This document shows, piece after piece, positions 40,279 through 50,414 of a DNA stretch of 64,000 nucleotides. The stretch's first letter is position 1. Every line of letters starts with the position of its first letter. The position numbers and the translations under genes were made by a program. The notes under the pieces were generated by a model. It did no database searches and was not told the origin of the DNA. It saw only the letters and a list, made by a program, of their open reading frames with translations. Source of the stretch: Sphingobium soli (GTDB taxonomy: Bacteria > Pseudomonadota > Alphaproteobacteria > Sphingomonadales > Sphingomonadaceae); the NCBI RefSeq assembly GCF_020782245.1, contig NZ_JAJGNP010000005.1:1-64000 (forward strand), read 5' to 3'.

Positions 40279-42111
40279 TCAGGCCCCGCCGCGTTCCTTG
40301 ACCCAAGCATCGACATTGGCGGCGAGCACGGTCATCGGCACGCCGCCCCCCTTCACCACCATGTCGTTGAACAGGCGAAAGTCGAACCGGTCGCCCAGCG
40401 CCCGTTGCGCGTCCCCGCGCAGCCGTACGATTTCGCCATGGCCGACCTTGTAGCCGCAGGCCTGGCCCGGCCATGCGCAATAGCGGTCAACTTCGCCCTG
40501 CACATCCTCCAGCGTCGATCCGTTGGTGCTGGCGAACCATTGGATCGCCTGATCGCGCGTCCAGCGCTTGGCGTGCAGGCCGGTGTCTACCACCAGCCGG
40601 CAACAGCGATAGGCGATCGACTGGAGATAACCCAGCCGCCCGGCGACATCGCCATCATAGACGCCCAGCTCATCGCCCAGCTGCTCGGCATAGAGCGCCC
40701 AGCCCTCGCTATAGGCGTTGAACGCCAGCAGCGATCGGATCAGCGGCAGTTTATAGGTATATTCGCCCTGCCATATATGGCCCGGTATCCCTTCATGATA
40801 GCAGAGCGTCGGCAGGCTGTAGCGCGGCCAGATGCCGGTATCGCGCAGGTTGATATAATAGTTGCCCGGCACGCTGCCGTCGATGGAGCCGGCCCCGGCA
40901 TAGGCGCCCGGCGCGCCCGCCTCTATCTCCACCGGCACGCGCTTGACGATCAGCTTGGCCGGCACCAGCGTTGCAAAGGCGCGCGGCAGCCGGGTGCGGA
41001 TGTCGGCGAGCCGCCCGTCGATATAGGACAGGATCTGCGCCCGGCCTGCATCGTCATTGGGGAAGAGGTAGCGCGGGTCCTTCCCCATGGCGGTCATGCG
41101 TTCACCCACCGTACCCTTGGTCATGCCCAGCCCCTTGAGCAGGCCGTCCATCTGCCCTTGCAGCGCGGCAAGCTGGTCAAGGCCAAGGCTGTGCACCTCA
41201 TCAGGGGTCATGCGCGTCGTCGTGCCCGCGCGCAGCGCCCAGCGATAATAGTCCTCGCCCTGCGGCAGTTTCCATACCCCCGCGTCCATCGTCGCGCCCT
41301 GACGCTGGCGCTGAAGTTCGGCGCGCTGGCGGGCGAGCGCGGGCGCGACCTTGTCGCGCACGATCGCCTGCGCGCGCGCGGCATGGTCCCCCGGCACGTC
41401 CTGCGTACGGCGGGCCAGCGAGGCGACGGGCACCCATTGATCGATGGGCTGCGCCTCCACCCGCGCCATCTGCCCCAGCGTCTTGTCGAGCAGGAAGGCG
41501 GGCGCGACGACGCCGATGCCCGCGTCATGGCGCAGGCGCTGGGTTTCGCCATCCAGATTGGCGGCATAGGCCTCCAGCCGGGACAGATAGGCGTCCGCGT
41601 CGGCGGCATTGCCGATCTTGTGGTTGGAATCGAGGAAGTCGGGGGTTTCGACGAAGCTGCCGGTATTCTGTGCCACCGCATAAGGGCTGTTGCGGTAGGA
41701 CCAGTTGCTGTTCATCATCGCCATATCGCCGAACGGGAAGGCGAAACCGTCCGCCGCAAGTTCGTGCGACGTGCGCACCACCTCCACATCGGTGCGGGTC
41801 GCGGGCGACAGCGCATTGAGGTCGATCGCGCGCAGCCGCGCCAGCCGGTCGCGCACATGGGCGGCGATGCGCGCTTGGCCTGCCGGGCTCTTGTCGCCCA
41901 ACCGCGCCTTGAGCGGCGCGCGCGCGCCGGTGTCGATGCCAAGGCCGCTGGCGGTTTCCGGCGCATCGACCAGCATCGCTTCGGCCATCTGCGCCAGCAG
42001 CGCCTCGGCCTGCGCGTCCGCGGCGGTGGCGGCGCGCGCACGGGGCGGCAGGGCGGACAGGGCCAGCGCACTGGCGCCGGAGGCTAGCAGGTCGCGGCGA
42101 GTGATATGCAT
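40279..42111 (-). CDS. DUF885 family protein with twin-arginine signal, probable periplasmic peptidase
   Basis: A 610-residue protein. From ATG 42111 the N-terminus is HITRRDLLASGASALALSAL, a good twin-arginine signal, so export in folded form through TatABC is expected. The C-terminal part has the motif YHEGIPGHIWQGEY (HEGxPGH, the zinc-like HExxxxH variant of DUF885), followed by EGWALYAEQLGDELGVYDG and the long helices of this family, which is related to M-class metallopeptidases. The substrate is unknown. The gene is not closely linked to others: 34 nt separate its 3' end from the converging OmpA gene. Confidence 0.85.
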   Translation of the reverse strand: MHITRRDLLASGASALALSALPPRARAATAADAQAEALLAQMAEAMLVDAPETASGLGIDTGARAPLKARLGDKSPAGQARIAAHVRDRLARLRAIDLNALSPATRTDVEVVRTSHELAADGFAFPFGDMAMMNSNWSYRNSPYAVAQNTGSFVETPDFLDSNHKIGNAADADAYLSRLEAYAANLDGETQRLRHDAGIGVVAPAFLLDKTLGQMARVEAQPIDQWVPVASLARRTQDVPGDHAARAQAIVRDKVAPALARQRAELQRQRQGATMDAGVWKLPQGEDYYRWALRAGTTTRMTPDEVHSLGLDQLAALQGQMDGLLKGLGMTKGTVGERMTAMGKDPRYLFPNDDAGRAQILSYIDGRLADIRTRLPRAFATLVPAKLIVKRVPVEIEAGAPGAYAGAGSIDGSVPGNYYINLRDTGIWPRYSLPTLCYHEGIPGHIWQGEYTYKLPLIRSLLAFNAYSEGWALYAEQLGDELGVYDGDVAGRLGYLQSIAYRCCRLVVDTGLHAKRWTRDQAIQWFASTNGSTLEDVQGEVDRYCAWPGQACGYKVGHGEIVRLRGDAQRALGDRFDFRLFNDMVVKGGGVPMTVLAANVDAWVKERGGA

Positions 42112-42189
42112 GGGAAAACGGTCTCCGGCGTGGCTGGTTATCGCCTGCTTTGGCATAGTCGCCGCAAAATTCGATATCTTATTTGACTG

Positions 42190-43401
42190 TCAGGCCGATG
42201 GCGCATCGTCAGGATCATCCTGACCCGTCAGTTTCCAGCGGCGCAGCAGCGGCGGCATGGTCAGCCCCTGGAGGAAGATCGAAAAGGCGACGACGCCGAA
42301 CGCCAGCACGATGATCTGTCCACGCTCCGGCACGCTGTCCGGCACCGCCAGCGCCAGCGCCAGCCCCACCGCGCCGCGCAGCCCGCCCCACAGCAGCACA
42401 TGCTGATACGGACCGGGGAGGCGCAGACGGGTCGGACGGAACAGCAGGGCGATGGGGTAAACCGCCGCCGCGCGGCCGACCAGCGTCAGCGCGATGACCA
42501 CGGCCAGCGCGCCGGACACCAGCGCGAGCGGCTGATGCGCCTCATGACTGCCGATCATCAGGAACAGCAGCGAATTGGCAAGGAAGGCGGCATATTCCCA
42601 AAAGCCGAGCACATGGCCGCGCCCATTTTCGGAAATGGCGCGCCGCCAACCCAGATTGCCGACGATGACCCCGGCGACCAGCGCAGCGAACACCCCCGAT
42701 GCGCCCAGATGTTCGGCCAGCAGGAAACTGCCCCATGCGATGACCGTCGTCAGCGTGATTTCGACCAGATGATCCTCCGTGCGCCCAGCCAGTTTCAGGA
42801 GGACGAAGGCGACGGTTCCGCCCGACGCGATCCCGCCCAACACCGTCCAGGCAAGCGCGCCCGCCGCCGCGACAGGGGTCAGCGCGCCGCCGCCCGCCAA
42901 CCCCAGAAGGATCGAAAAGCCCACGGCGGCGACGCCGTCATTGAGCAGACTTTCGGACTCGACCACCATCCCCAGGCGCGGCTCAGCCCGCATCTCCTTG
43001 AAGGCGGCGATGACGGACACCGGGTCGGTCGCGGCGATCAGCACGCCGAAAAAAGCCGCGCCCAGCCAGCTCCATCCGAGCAACCAGTGAAGGCCGCCCG
43101 CCACCACGGAGGCGGAAATGGCGACGCCCAGAAAGGCGAGCGTGATCGTCAGCGGCAGTTGATCGCGCAGTCGCTTCCATGGCATTTGCAACGCCGCCTC
43201 GAAGATCAGCGGCGGCAAAAAGATGTTGAAGATCAGTTCGCGCGACAGCGGCAGGTCGATGCCGATCGGCAGCAGCGCGAGCACAATGCCCGCCGCCACC
43301 AGCCCCGCCGTATAGGGCAGCCCGATGCGCCGCGACACGATCGCCACCAGTGACGTGACGACCAGCAACATGCCAAAGTCGATCAGTTGCAGTTCCGCCA
43401 T
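42190..43401 (-). CDS. Cation:proton antiporter, CPA1/NhaP-like
   Basis: A 403-residue inner membrane protein with about twelve hydrophobic segments. The ion-binding region reads FFGVLIAATDPVSVIAAFKE, with the Asp typical of Na+/H+ exchangers, and ESESLLNDGVAAVGFSILLG follows. A GGLRGAVGLALALAVP segment near residue 340 is also typical. It lacks the long C-terminal cytoplasmic domain. It probably exchanges Na+ (or K+) for H+. A DUF421 gene lies 30 nt upstream in the same direction. A few residues of the ATG context are ordinary. Confidence 0.9.
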   Translation of the reverse strand: MAELQLIDFGMLLVVTSLVAIVSRRIGLPYTAGLVAAGIVLALLPIGIDLPLSRELIFNIFLPPLIFEAALQMPWKRLRDQLPLTITLAFLGVAISASVVAGGLHWLLGWSWLGAAFFGVLIAATDPVSVIAAFKEMRAEPRLGMVVESESLLNDGVAAVGFSILLGLAGGGALTPVAAAGALAWTVLGGIASGGTVAFVLLKLAGRTEDHLVEITLTTVIAWGSFLLAEHLGASGVFAALVAGVIVGNLGWRRAISENGRGHVLGFWEYAAFLANSLLFLMIGSHEAHQPLALVSGALAVVIALTLVGRAAAVYPIALLFRPTRLRLPGPYQHVLLWGGLRGAVGLALALAVPDSVPERGQIIVLAFGVVAFSIFLQGLTMPPLLRRWKLTGQDDPDDAPSA

Positions 43402-43431
43402 GCCTGTCCCGCCCCCGCCTGCTGCAACCGG

Positions 43432-43941
43432 TCAGCGCACGACCGATCGCAGCACCGTATAGGCGCTGTCCGATCGTTCAAGCACACTCATGCTGCCATC
43501 GCTTTCCAGCACGACCGCGCCCACATCCTCGATCCGGCCGATGCCGCTCTTGCGAATAGACGCTTCCACCTCCGCGCGGGTGACGCGTTCGTCGCGCATC
43601 GCTGCGTCGCGAAAATCGCCATCCTCCACCAGCAACCGGGGGCGGGAGCGGACCAGGTCGCTGAACCAGGAGGACCGGATCGACAATTGCGCGACGATCC
43701 ATTGCAGTAGCGCCAGCATGCAAAAGGCCAGCGCCCCTTCGGCAAAGGCGACATCCTTGGTCAGCAGCACCGTCGCCAGCGTGGACCCGAGCGCGACCGT
43801 GACCACCAGATCGAACGCGTTGAGCTTGGCGAGCGATCTCTTGCCCGACAGGCGCAGGACAAAGACCAGCCAGGCATAGGCAAGCACGGAAATGACAAGG
43901 ACGCGCATGAGGCCGTGCAGGGTATCGAAGAACATGAACAT
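43432..43941 (-). CDS. DUF421 family membrane protein (YetF-like)
   Basis: A 169-residue protein from ATG 43941 (ATG 43935 is near). Three hydrophobic segments near residues 8-30, 40-60 and 62-84 (containing LSGKRSLAKLNAFDLVVTVA, where RxLAxLxxFDLVVTVALG is the family signature), then a cytoplasmic domain with PRLLVEDGDFRDAAMRDERV and a final beta region GAVVLESDGSMSVL. The function of DUF421 proteins is unknown, with a link to membrane stress and sporulation in other bacteria. It lies upstream of the antiporter, probably in one operon, and is divergent from roxA. Confidence 0.88.
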   Translation of the reverse strand: MFMFFDTLHGLMRVLVISVLAYAWLVFVLRLSGKRSLAKLNAFDLVVTVALGSTLATVLLTKDVAFAEGALAFCMLALLQWIVAQLSIRSSWFSDLVRSRPRLLVEDGDFRDAAMRDERVTRAEVEASIRKSGIGRIEDVGAVVLESDGSMSVLERSDSAYTVLRSVVR

Positions 43942-44089
43942 GGAAGCGTTGGGAGCGCCGCGCGGTTCCGCGCCGGCCCAACCTGCATCAGCCAATGGCG
44001 TGCCCGGCACGGTCCTGCCTGCGTCGCGCTTGTCAGCGGCCGCTGCGACGGGCAAAGCCATCGCATTCCTTCCCGTTCCGCGAGCATCC

Positions 44090-45232
44090 ATGTTTCCTTC
44101 CTTCGACGTCCAAGCCTTTCTGCGCGATCACTGGCAAAAGCAGCCGCTGCTGATCCGCAACCCCTGGGACGCGTGGGCCAATCCGCTGGAGCCTGACGAA
44201 CTGGCGGGCCTTGCCTGCGAGGAAGGGGTCGAATCGCGGATCGTGGTGCAGACGGACGGCGACTGGGCGCTGGAACATGGCCCCTTTGCCGACGATCGGT
44301 TTGCGACATTGGGCGGGTCGCCCTGGACCCTGCTGGTGCAGGCGGTCGATCATCACGCCCCCGATGTCGCTGCACTGATCGCGCCCTTCCGCTTCATCCC
44401 CGACTGGCGGATCGACGATGTGATGGTGAGCTATGCCAGCGACGGCGGCGGGGTCGGGCCGCATTTCGACCAATATGACGTGTTTCTGGTTCAGGGGCTG
44501 GGCCGCAGGCGCTGGCGCGTGGGGCAGCGCTGCGACCGCGACACGGCGTTGCGCCCGCATCGCGACCTGCGCCTGCTGCCCGATTTTGCCGCGACGGACG
44601 AATGGGTGCTGGAGCCGGGCGACATTCTCTATGTCCCGCCCGGCTTCGCGCATGAGGGCGTTGCGGTGGGCGATGATTGCATGACCTATTCGATCGGCTT
44701 TCGCGCGCCGTCGCGCCCCGACATGCTGGTCGAATGGGCCGACCATTTGGCCGCCGACATGCCCGATGATGACCTTTATGCCGATCCCGACATTCAACCC
44801 GCCGCCAGCCCCGGAGAGATCGAACCCGATGCAATCGCGCGGCTGCACGCCATGACGATCGCGGCGATGGCCGACAGGTCCGCCTTCGCCGCCTGGTTCG
44901 GCCAGCATGTGACGGCGCCCAAATATCCCGACGCGGATTGGCGGCCGGAGGAGCCTGTCACGGCCGAGGAACTGATGGCCCTGATCGACGAGGGCGCGGA
45001 ATTGTGGCGCAATCCGGCGAGCCGCTTCGCCTTCCTGCGCGAAGAGGATGGCGTGACGCTGTTCGTCGATGGCAGCGCCCATCCTTGCGCGGGCGATCTG
45101 GCGATATTGGCGCGGCAACTATGCGCGCATCCTGCCGTCACGCTCGACCGGTCGATGGCTGCGGGCATCGACCTGCTTGCGGCGCTCGTCAATCAGGGCA
45201 GCCTGATGATCGAAGACGGGCAAGAGGACTGA
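44090..45232 (+). CDS. roxA: Ribosomal oxygenase RoxA/YcfD-like (JmjC-type cupin)
   Basis: A 380-residue 2-oxoglutarate/Fe(II) oxygenase. The start ATG 44090 puts [20 protein letters not shown] at the N-terminus, as in YcfD. The Fe ligands are His125 and Asp127 in [10 protein letters not shown] and His188 in PGFAHEG, nearly the same numbers as in E. coli YcfD (His125, Asp127, His187). The C-terminal third is a winged-helix-like domain. YcfD hydroxylates Arg81 of ribosomal protein L16; the same substrate is likely here. The rluE gene follows 5 nt downstream, so two ribosome-modifying enzymes are paired. A longer in-frame start at 43892 has no family support. Confidence 0.9.
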   Translation: MFPSFDVQAFLRDHWQKQPLLIRNPWDAWANPLEPDELAGLACEEGVESRIVVQTDGDWALEHGPFADDRFATLGGSPWTLLVQAVDHHAPDVAALIAPFRFIPDWRIDDVMVSYASDGGGVGPHFDQYDVFLVQGLGRRRWRVGQRCDRDTALRPHRDLRLLPDFAATDEWVLEPGDILYVPPGFAHEGVAVGDDCMTYSIGFRAPSRPDMLVEWADHLAADMPDDDLYADPDIQPAASPGEIEPDAIARLHAMTIAAMADRSAFAAWFGQHVTAPKYPDADWRPEEPVTAEELMALIDEGAELWRNPASRFAFLREEDGVTLFVDGSAHPCAGDLAILARQLCAHPAVTLDRSMAAGIDLLAALVNQGSLMIEDGQED

Positions 45233-45237
45233 CCCGC

Positions 45238-45786
45238 ATGGCCCGGCTGATCCTGTTCAACAAACCTTATGACGTGCTGTCCCAATTCACCGATTCCAGC
45301 ATCGGCGCGGACCGGCGCACCTTGTCGGACTTCATCGACGTGCCGCGCGTCTATCCCGCCGGGCGGCTCGACCGCGACAGCGAGGGGCTGCTGCTGCTGA
45401 CCGACGATGGACGGTTACAGGCGCGCATCTCCAATCCGCGCTTCAAGACGCCCAAAACCTATCTGGTGCAGGTGGAAGGCGATGTGACGCCCGATGCGCT
45501 TGCCTGCTTGCGCGCCGGCGTGAGCCTGAAGGACGGGCCGACCCTGCCGGCGGAGGCGGAGCGGATCGACCCGCCTGCACTCTGGCCGCGCGATCCGCCG
45601 GTGCGTTTCCGCAAGACCGTGCCCGATTGCTGGATCAGCCTCACCATCCGCGAAGGGCGCAACCGGCAGGTGCGCCGGATGACCGCCGCCGTCGGGCACC
45701 CGACGCTGCGACTGGTGCGCTGGCGCATCGGCGACTGGACGCTCGATGGCGTGGCGCCGGGAACATGGCGCGACATGCCGATCTGA
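45238..45786 (+). CDS. rluE: 23S rRNA pseudouridine synthase, RluE-like
   Basis: A 182-residue enzyme of the RsuA/RluE group lacking the S4 domain. [16 protein letters not shown] starts the catalytic domain; the active-site Asp is in [27 protein letters not shown] and the [18 protein letters not shown] segment are further family blocks. RluE converts U2457 of 23S rRNA in E. coli. The short length and lack of S4 fit RluE better than RluB/F. The gene lies 5 nt after roxA and converges on anmK. Confidence 0.87.
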   Translation: MARLILFNKPYDVLSQFTDSSIGADRRTLSDFIDVPRVYPAGRLDRDSEGLLLLTDDGRLQARISNPRFKTPKTYLVQVEGDVTPDALACLRAGVSLKDGPTLPAEAERIDPPALWPRDPPVRFRKTVPDCWISLTIREGRNRQVRRMTAAVGHPTLRLVRWRIGDWTLDGVAPGTWRDMPI

Positions 45787-45799
45787 TGGACCAGCGCGC

Positions 45800-46897
45800 C
45801 TAGGGGCGGAACAGCACGCCGCCGGTCATCGGCGCGGGCGCGCCGGTCGTGCCGGGAAAGCTGATCGGCAGGGCTTTTAAGTGCCGCACCGCCATATAGG
45901 CAAAGCCCTGCGCCTCCAGCGCGTCGCCGTCCCAGCCCAGATGATCGACGCCAAGCACTCTGGCCCCCGTCCGCTCGGCGATCATCTTCATCAGCGTGGC
46001 GTTATGCCGGCCGCCGCCCGCGACATGGATTTCGGCCGGGCGCTCGGGCAGATGGTCGATCGCGCGCGCCACCGCCGCGGCCGTAAAGGCCGTCAACGTC
46101 GCCGCGCCATCCTCAAGGGTCAGGCCCCGCACCGCTTCGATCGAAAAGGCTTCCCGGTCGATGCTCTTGGGCGGCGGCAGGTTGAACCACGGGTCGGCCA
46201 GCATCGCGGCCAGAATTGCCCCATTCACCTGCCCCCGCGCGGCGCAGGCCCCACCTTCATCATAGGACGCGTTGCCCTGCATCTGCATCCAATTGTCGAT
46301 AAGGCCGCTCGCCATGCCGGTGTCGAACGCGATCAGCGCGCCGTCCGATCCGATGACGGTGATGTTGGCGACCCCGCCCAGATTGAGGATCGCGGCGGGC
46401 TTGGCCAGCGCGTCAGCCAGCGCGCGGTGATAGACCGGCAGCAGCGGCGCGCCCTGCCCGCCTGCAACGACATCGGCCTGGCGCAGGTCGGCGACCACCG
46501 GGATGCCGAACGCCCCGGCCAGCCCCGCGCCATCGCCAATCTGCCAGGTCCAGCCGCGCTCCGGCCGGTGGGCGACCGTATGGCCGTGAAAGCCGATCAC
46601 GCCGATATCCTGCGCGACATGGCCGCTGCGCCCCAACAGGTCCGCCACCGCCTGCACATGGCGCTCGGTCAAATCCGCCTCGACCGACGCGATCAGCGGT
46701 TCGAAGCCCGGCCGCTCCATCGCCATCGCGCGCTGGCACGCTTCGGCCAGGCGCAGGCGAAAGCCCTCGTCATAGGCCATGGCGTGAAATTCCAGCGCCG
46801 CGACCGCGCCCTCCCCATCCGTTTCGATGAGCGCAGCGTCGATGCCGTCGCGCGACGTGCCGGACATGAGGCCGATGGCCAGGGTCGATTGAGGCAT
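45800..46897 (-). CDS. anmK: Anhydro-N-acetylmuramic acid kinase
   Basis: A 365-residue ASKHA kinase. From ATG 46897 the protein starts with IGLMSGTSRDGIDAALIETD, the phosphate-1 motif; GFHGHTVAHRPERGWTWQIG, ILNLGGVANIT and AGGGRHNATLM are further family motifs. It phosphorylates and opens 1,6-anhydroMurNAc in murein recycling. It is divergent from tyrS, a common pairing in alphaproteobacteria. The longer in-frame N-terminus (from 46996) is not conserved in the family. GlmS and GlmU in this window serve the same sugar pool. Confidence 0.95.
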   Translation of the reverse strand: MPQSTLAIGLMSGTSRDGIDAALIETDGEGAVAALEFHAMAYDEGFRLRLAEACQRAMAMERPGFEPLIASVEADLTERHVQAVADLLGRSGHVAQDIGVIGFHGHTVAHRPERGWTWQIGDGAGLAGAFGIPVVADLRQADVVAGGQGAPLLPVYHRALADALAKPAAILNLGGVANITVIGSDGALIAFDTGMASGLIDNWMQMQGNASYDEGGACAARGQVNGAILAAMLADPWFNLPPPKSIDREAFSIEAVRGLTLEDGAATLTAFTAAAVARAIDHLPERPAEIHVAGGGRHNATLMKMIAERTGARVLGVDHLGWDGDALEAQGFAYMAVRHLKALPISFPGTTGAPAPMTGGVLFRP

Positions 46898-46955
46898 AAA
46901 GGAAAAATCCGTTCGGGGCTGAACCTGTGCAACCACTATCCTTGAAACAAGTCGC

Positions 46956-46982
46956 GCCCTTCGACAAGCGCGGGGCGAACGG
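46956..46982. repeat. Fragment of a sphingomonad intergenic repeat
   Basis: GCCCTTCGACAAGCGCGGGG followed by CGAACGG resembles half of the REP-like element seen at 52545-52660 and found in many sphingomonad genomes (CCTTCGACAAGC ... CGAACGG). It lies between anmK and tyrS. Confidence 0.4.
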
Positions 46983-47023
46983 TATCTTTCGCTCAACTCT
47001 CCGCGATGCTACAGGCGCGCGCC

Positions 47024-48241
47024 ATGAGCCAATATCAGTCCCAACTGCTGCGCCTGCTCGACGAGCGAGGCTATATCCACCAGCTGACCGACGCGCAGGG
47101 CCTTGATGCTCTCGCCGCGCGCGACGTGGTGCCGGGCTATATCGGCTTTGATCCCACCGCGCCCTCGCTCCATGTCGGCAGCCTGGTCCAGATCATGATG
47201 CTGCGCCGGATGCAGCAGGCCGGGCACAAGCCCATCGTCCTGATGGGCGGCGGCACTGGCAAGATCGGCGACCCCTCCCTGCGAGACGAGGCGCGGTCGC
47301 TGCTGACGGTGGACAAGATCAACGAGAATGTCGCCAGCATCAAGCGGGTGTTCGAACGCTTCCTGACCTTCGGCGACGGGCCGAGCGATGCGATCATGGT
47401 CGACAATGCCGACTGGCTCGATGCCCTCGAATATATCCCCTTCCTGCGCGACATCGGCCAGCATTTCTCGGTCAACCGGATGCTGAGCTTCGACAGCGTG
47501 AAGCTGCGTCTGGACCGCGAACAGTCGCTGAGCTTTCTTGAATTCAACTACATGATCCTGCAGGCCTATGATTTCCTGGAGCTGTCGCGGCGTGCCGGGT
47601 GCCGCCTCCAGATGGGCGGCTCCGACCAGTGGGGCAATATCGTCAACGGCATCGAACTGTCGCGCCGCGTCGACGGCACGCAAGTGTTCGGTCTCACCTC
47701 CCCGCTCATCACCACGGCGGATGGCGGCAAGATGGGCAAGACCGCCAAGGGTGCGGTGTGGCTGAACGCCGATGCGCTATCTCCCTATGACTATTGGCAA
47801 TTCTGGCGCAATACGCAGGACGCCGATGTCGGGCGTTTCATGCGGCTGTTCACCGACCTGCCGCTGGATGAAATCGCCCGCCTCGAACGGCTTGAAGGGG
47901 CAGAGATCAACGACGCCAAGAAAGTCCTCGCCGACGCGGCGACCGCCATGGCGCATGGCGCGGACGCCGCCACCGCAGCCGCCGAAACCGCGCGCCGCAC
48001 GTTCGAGGAAGGCGCATCCGACGCCAATTTGCCGACGATCAGCCTGGGCAGCGAGGGGTTGAGCGTCGTTCAGGCGACCACCGGACTTGGCTTTGCCACG
48101 TCCAACAAGGAAGTGCGCCGGAAGCTGAGCGAAGGGGCGATCAAGGTCAATGGCGTGGTCGTTACCGATCCGGCGGTTCTGCTGAAAGCCGGCGACAAGT
48201 TGAGTTTCGGCGCCAAGAAGCATGGGCTGGTCATCGATTGA
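47024..48241 (+). CDS. tyrS: Tyrosyl-tRNA synthetase
   Basis: A 405-residue class I synthetase. [20 protein letters not shown] contains the HIGH-like motif (HVGS), GKMGKTAKG the KMSKS-like motif, [20 protein letters not shown] and [11 protein letters not shown] the tyrosine site. The C-terminal 65 residues are an S4 domain ([17 protein letters not shown]). Start 47024 gives the standard N-terminus; 47006 would add six residues. A weak hairpin (CGGGG-AAAAA-CCCCG) lies at 48249-48263. Confidence 0.96.
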   Translation: MSQYQSQLLRLLDERGYIHQLTDAQGLDALAARDVVPGYIGFDPTAPSLHVGSLVQIMMLRRMQQAGHKPIVLMGGGTGKIGDPSLRDEARSLLTVDKINENVASIKRVFERFLTFGDGPSDAIMVDNADWLDALEYIPFLRDIGQHFSVNRMLSFDSVKLRLDREQSLSFLEFNYMILQAYDFLELSRRAGCRLQMGGSDQWGNIVNGIELSRRVDGTQVFGLTSPLITTADGGKMGKTAKGAVWLNADALSPYDYWQFWRNTQDADVGRFMRLFTDLPLDEIARLERLEGAEINDAKKVLADAATAMAHGADAATAAAETARRTFEEGASDANLPTISLGSEGLSVVQATTGLGFATSNKEVRRKLSEGAIKVNGVVVTDPAVLLKAGDKLSFGAKKHGLVID

Positions 48242-48248
48242 CGCGCGC

Positions 48249-48263
48249 CGGGGAAAAACCCCG
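48249..48263 (+). terminator. Short hairpin after tyrS
   Basis: CGGGG (48249-48253), loop of five A, CCCCG (48259-48263), 8 nt after the stop. Short stem, no U-tract; weak candidate. Confidence 0.35.
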
Positions 48264-48363
48264 CTCCGTCAAGGCGATCATGGGATGGCTGGAAAAGGCT
48301 TAACCTGCTGCTAAGCCTGTTTTTGCGTATCTCGTTCATGATCGCATGCTTAGGCTTGCGGCC

Positions 48364-48720
48364 ATGCCTAACTCGGTCTTCGCCAATCTCGACCATGTGA
48401 TGCGATCGCGCGACCCGTCGGTCGAACAGCGTCGGGCTAAGCGTCACCTGGTGGATCTCGTCAGCCACGTCACCGCGCGCGGGCAAACCCATGGCGTGCG
48501 GGTCATCAACATCTCGGCGCTCGGGCTCATGTGCCGATCGGACGAGTCCCTGCTGACCGGAGAGCGGATCACCATCTGGCTGCCGGTGGTGAAGGATTAT
48601 GCCGCCGAAATCCGCTGGGCGGAAAATGGCCGGGTCGGCATGGAGTTTCTGACCCCCGTCAGTCCGCGCCTCTATGACGCGATGATGGCGCTCATTCCGC
48701 CGCGGCAGACGGCCTGGTAG
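48364..48720 (+). CDS. PilZ domain protein
   Basis: A 118-residue protein. EQRRAKRHLVDL holds the RxxxR motif and INISALGLMCRS the (D/N)xSxxG motif, which together bind cyclic di-GMP; both are intact. The rest is a single beta-barrel (WLPVVKDYAAEIRWAENGRV, then GMEFL). As a stand-alone PilZ protein it should act as a c-di-GMP adaptor on an unknown partner. An ATG at 48346 would add six residues. The 3' end overlaps the converging MscS gene by 29 nt. Confidence 0.85.
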   Translation: MPNSVFANLDHVMRSRDPSVEQRRAKRHLVDLVSHVTARGQTHGVRVINISALGLMCRSDESLLTGERITIWLPVVKDYAAEIRWAENGRVGMEFLTPVSPRLYDAMMALIPPRQTAW

Positions 48721-49783
48721 GCGGCGCCCACTGTTCAAAGCCCTCTCCCGGCTCCAGCCGATGGCGGCTGCGCACCAGCGCTTCGGGCATCTGCATACGC
48801 AAAAAGTCCATCACCGCTTCGCGCACTTCACAGCGCAGGTCGAACGCGATGCCGGCGTTGCGCGCGGACAATAGTCCGCGCAATTCCAGTGCGTCGGCGC
48901 GATGGTCAGTCACTTGCAGGATGGCGACCCGCCCGTCCCACCGGCTGTTTGCCTTGACCGCATCGACGAAGGCGTCGCGGATCCGCCCGACGTCAGCCGC
49001 GGGATCGACATAGAAGAACACCGTGCCCAGCAGGTCCGACGTTCTCGTCGTCCAGTTCTGGAACGGCTTTTCCAGAAAATAGGACACCGGCACCACCATG
49101 CGCCGATCGTCCCAGATTCGGACCGCGACGAAGGTCAGCGTGATATCCTCGATCCGGCCCCATTCGCCCTCCACGATCACCACATCGTCAAGGCGGATGG
49201 GTTCGGAAAAGGCCATCTGGATGCCGGCGATCAGATTTTTCAGCGCAGGCTGCGCCGCCGCGCCCACCGCCAAGCCGACCAGACCCGCCGACGCCGCCAG
49301 CGTCACGCCGATCGACCGGACGCCGGGAATGGCGATCAGCACCATCGCGATCACCAGCACCGCGATCATGCTCTGGGCGATGCGATAGAGGATACGCACG
49401 CGCGTGTGCCGCTGCCGCGCCTTGAGATTATCCTCGGCGTTGATGTCGCTATGGCTCTCGATCATTTGCCGAACGGCGCGCAGGGTGCGCAGCAGCAGCC
49501 AGCCGGCCAGCAGCGCAAAGAGCATCTTCGACCCGATCGACCAGAGCGCTTCCACTCGAGGCCCAAGCTCCAGCGGCTGGATGCCCGCGCCCAGCGCGAA
49601 CAACACGACCAGCCAGCGCGTCGGCTGGAAGATGGCGGGCAAAAGGATCGGCGTCATGCGCGCGCGCACCACGCGCACGGCAATGGCGTAGAGCACCCAG
49701 TGGATCAGGAAGGCCGCAACGACCGAAATCGCGATGGAAACCGCGGCCAGCGACGTGATATTGGTCAGGCTGATGTCCGGCAT
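48692..49783 (-). CDS. Mechanosensitive ion channel, MscS family
   Basis: A 363-residue protein with four hydrophobic segments (about residues 12-35, 50-68, 85-102 and 133-155), the pore helix VTLAASAGLVGLAVGAAAQP and the MscS beta domain with LDDVVIVEGEWGRIEDITLT and VVPVSYFLEKPFQNWT. The Ala/Gly-rich pore helix is typical. It opens under membrane tension on osmotic down-shock. The C-terminal 100 residues form the cytoplasmic cage. Its 3' end overlaps the PilZ gene on the opposite strand; this is unusual but plausible for short overlaps. Confidence 0.9.
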   Translation of the reverse strand: MPDISLTNITSLAAVSIAISVVAAFLIHWVLYAIAVRVVRARMTPILLPAIFQPTRWLVVLFALGAGIQPLELGPRVEALWSIGSKMLFALLAGWLLLRTLRAVRQMIESHSDINAEDNLKARQRHTRVRILYRIAQSMIAVLVIAMVLIAIPGVRSIGVTLAASAGLVGLAVGAAAQPALKNLIAGIQMAFSEPIRLDDVVIVEGEWGRIEDITLTFVAVRIWDDRRMVVPVSYFLEKPFQNWTTRTSDLLGTVFFYVDPAADVGRIRDAFVDAVKANSRWDGRVAILQVTDHRADALELRGLLSARNAGIAFDLRCEVREAVMDFLRMQMPEALVRSRHRLEPGEGFEQWAPPTRPSAAAE

Positions 49784-49849
49784 GAAGTAGGCAACGTCAT
49801 TGCCCGCAAATTGTTTCGCAGGCGCAGCATGAACGGAATGGCGATTGAT

Positions 49850-50332
49850 TTATTGGGCGCAGATCCGGGTCCGCTCATTCACCCAGCATCCGTCGCGCTT
49901 CGTGACGACGCCCAGCGGGTCATAGGCCCGGCTGTCATCCGGCTCCTTGTTCCAGGTCGCGATGGTGCGACCGTCGCTCTGTGTCGTGACGACCGCGAAA
50001 TGCGACTGGCGCGGTTTGCCGCCGTCCCATGTGTTGAGCGTATATTGGTCCTTTCCCATCGGAAAGACACGGCAAGGCCCGTCAATCAGCCGCTTGCCGT
50101 CCACCTCGAAATGGCAGTCGCGCATGGAGGATGTCATGCCCGCACCGGCCTGATCGCCCGCCTGTGCCATGGTGCCGCGGATCGTATTTGGCGCTTGTGC
50201 GGGCAGGCCGGCATTGCTGGCAGCGACTTCCGTTTCAGCATTAGCGATGGTCGCGTCGGTCTGTTTCGCCTGCGGCGCCGAATGGCACGCCGCCAGCGCC
50301 AGCACGGCCACCAGAAACCCACATTGTCTCAC
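49850..50332 (-). CDS. Lipoprotein, hypothetical
   Basis: A 160-residue lipoprotein. The GTG at 50332 is preceded by AAAGGAG at the right distance; it begins a short signal (VRQCGFLVAVLALAACHSAP) with lipobox LAAC. The mature part is polar, with Cys residues in DCHF, PCRVF and the C-terminal GCWVNERTRICAQ, likely disulfides. A longer frame from ATG 50359 contains that ribosome site inside its coding part, so it is less likely. No family recognised. It is downstream of nothing and 83 nt from the recG end. Confidence 0.75.
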   Translation of the reverse strand: MRQCGFLVAVLALAACHSAPQAKQTDATIANAETEVAASNAGLPAQAPNTIRGTMAQAGDQAGAGMTSSMRDCHFEVDGKRLIDGPCRVFPMGKDQYTLNTWDGGKPRQSHFAVVTTQSDGRTIATWNKEPDDSRAYDPLGVVTKRDGCWVNERTRICAQ

Positions 50333-50414
50333 GGCACGCTCCTTTACAGATGCCGGCATGGAACGATCAGGGAGGACATTTCTATCCGCCTTGCCGGTTC
50401 GATTGGCGTGCGCG

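Noticed and set aside
43892..44089. N-terminal extension of roxA (66 codons)
   Set aside because: The extension is antisense to the N-terminal region of the DUF421 gene, has no ribosome site and does not fit the position numbers of the Fe ligands in YcfD.
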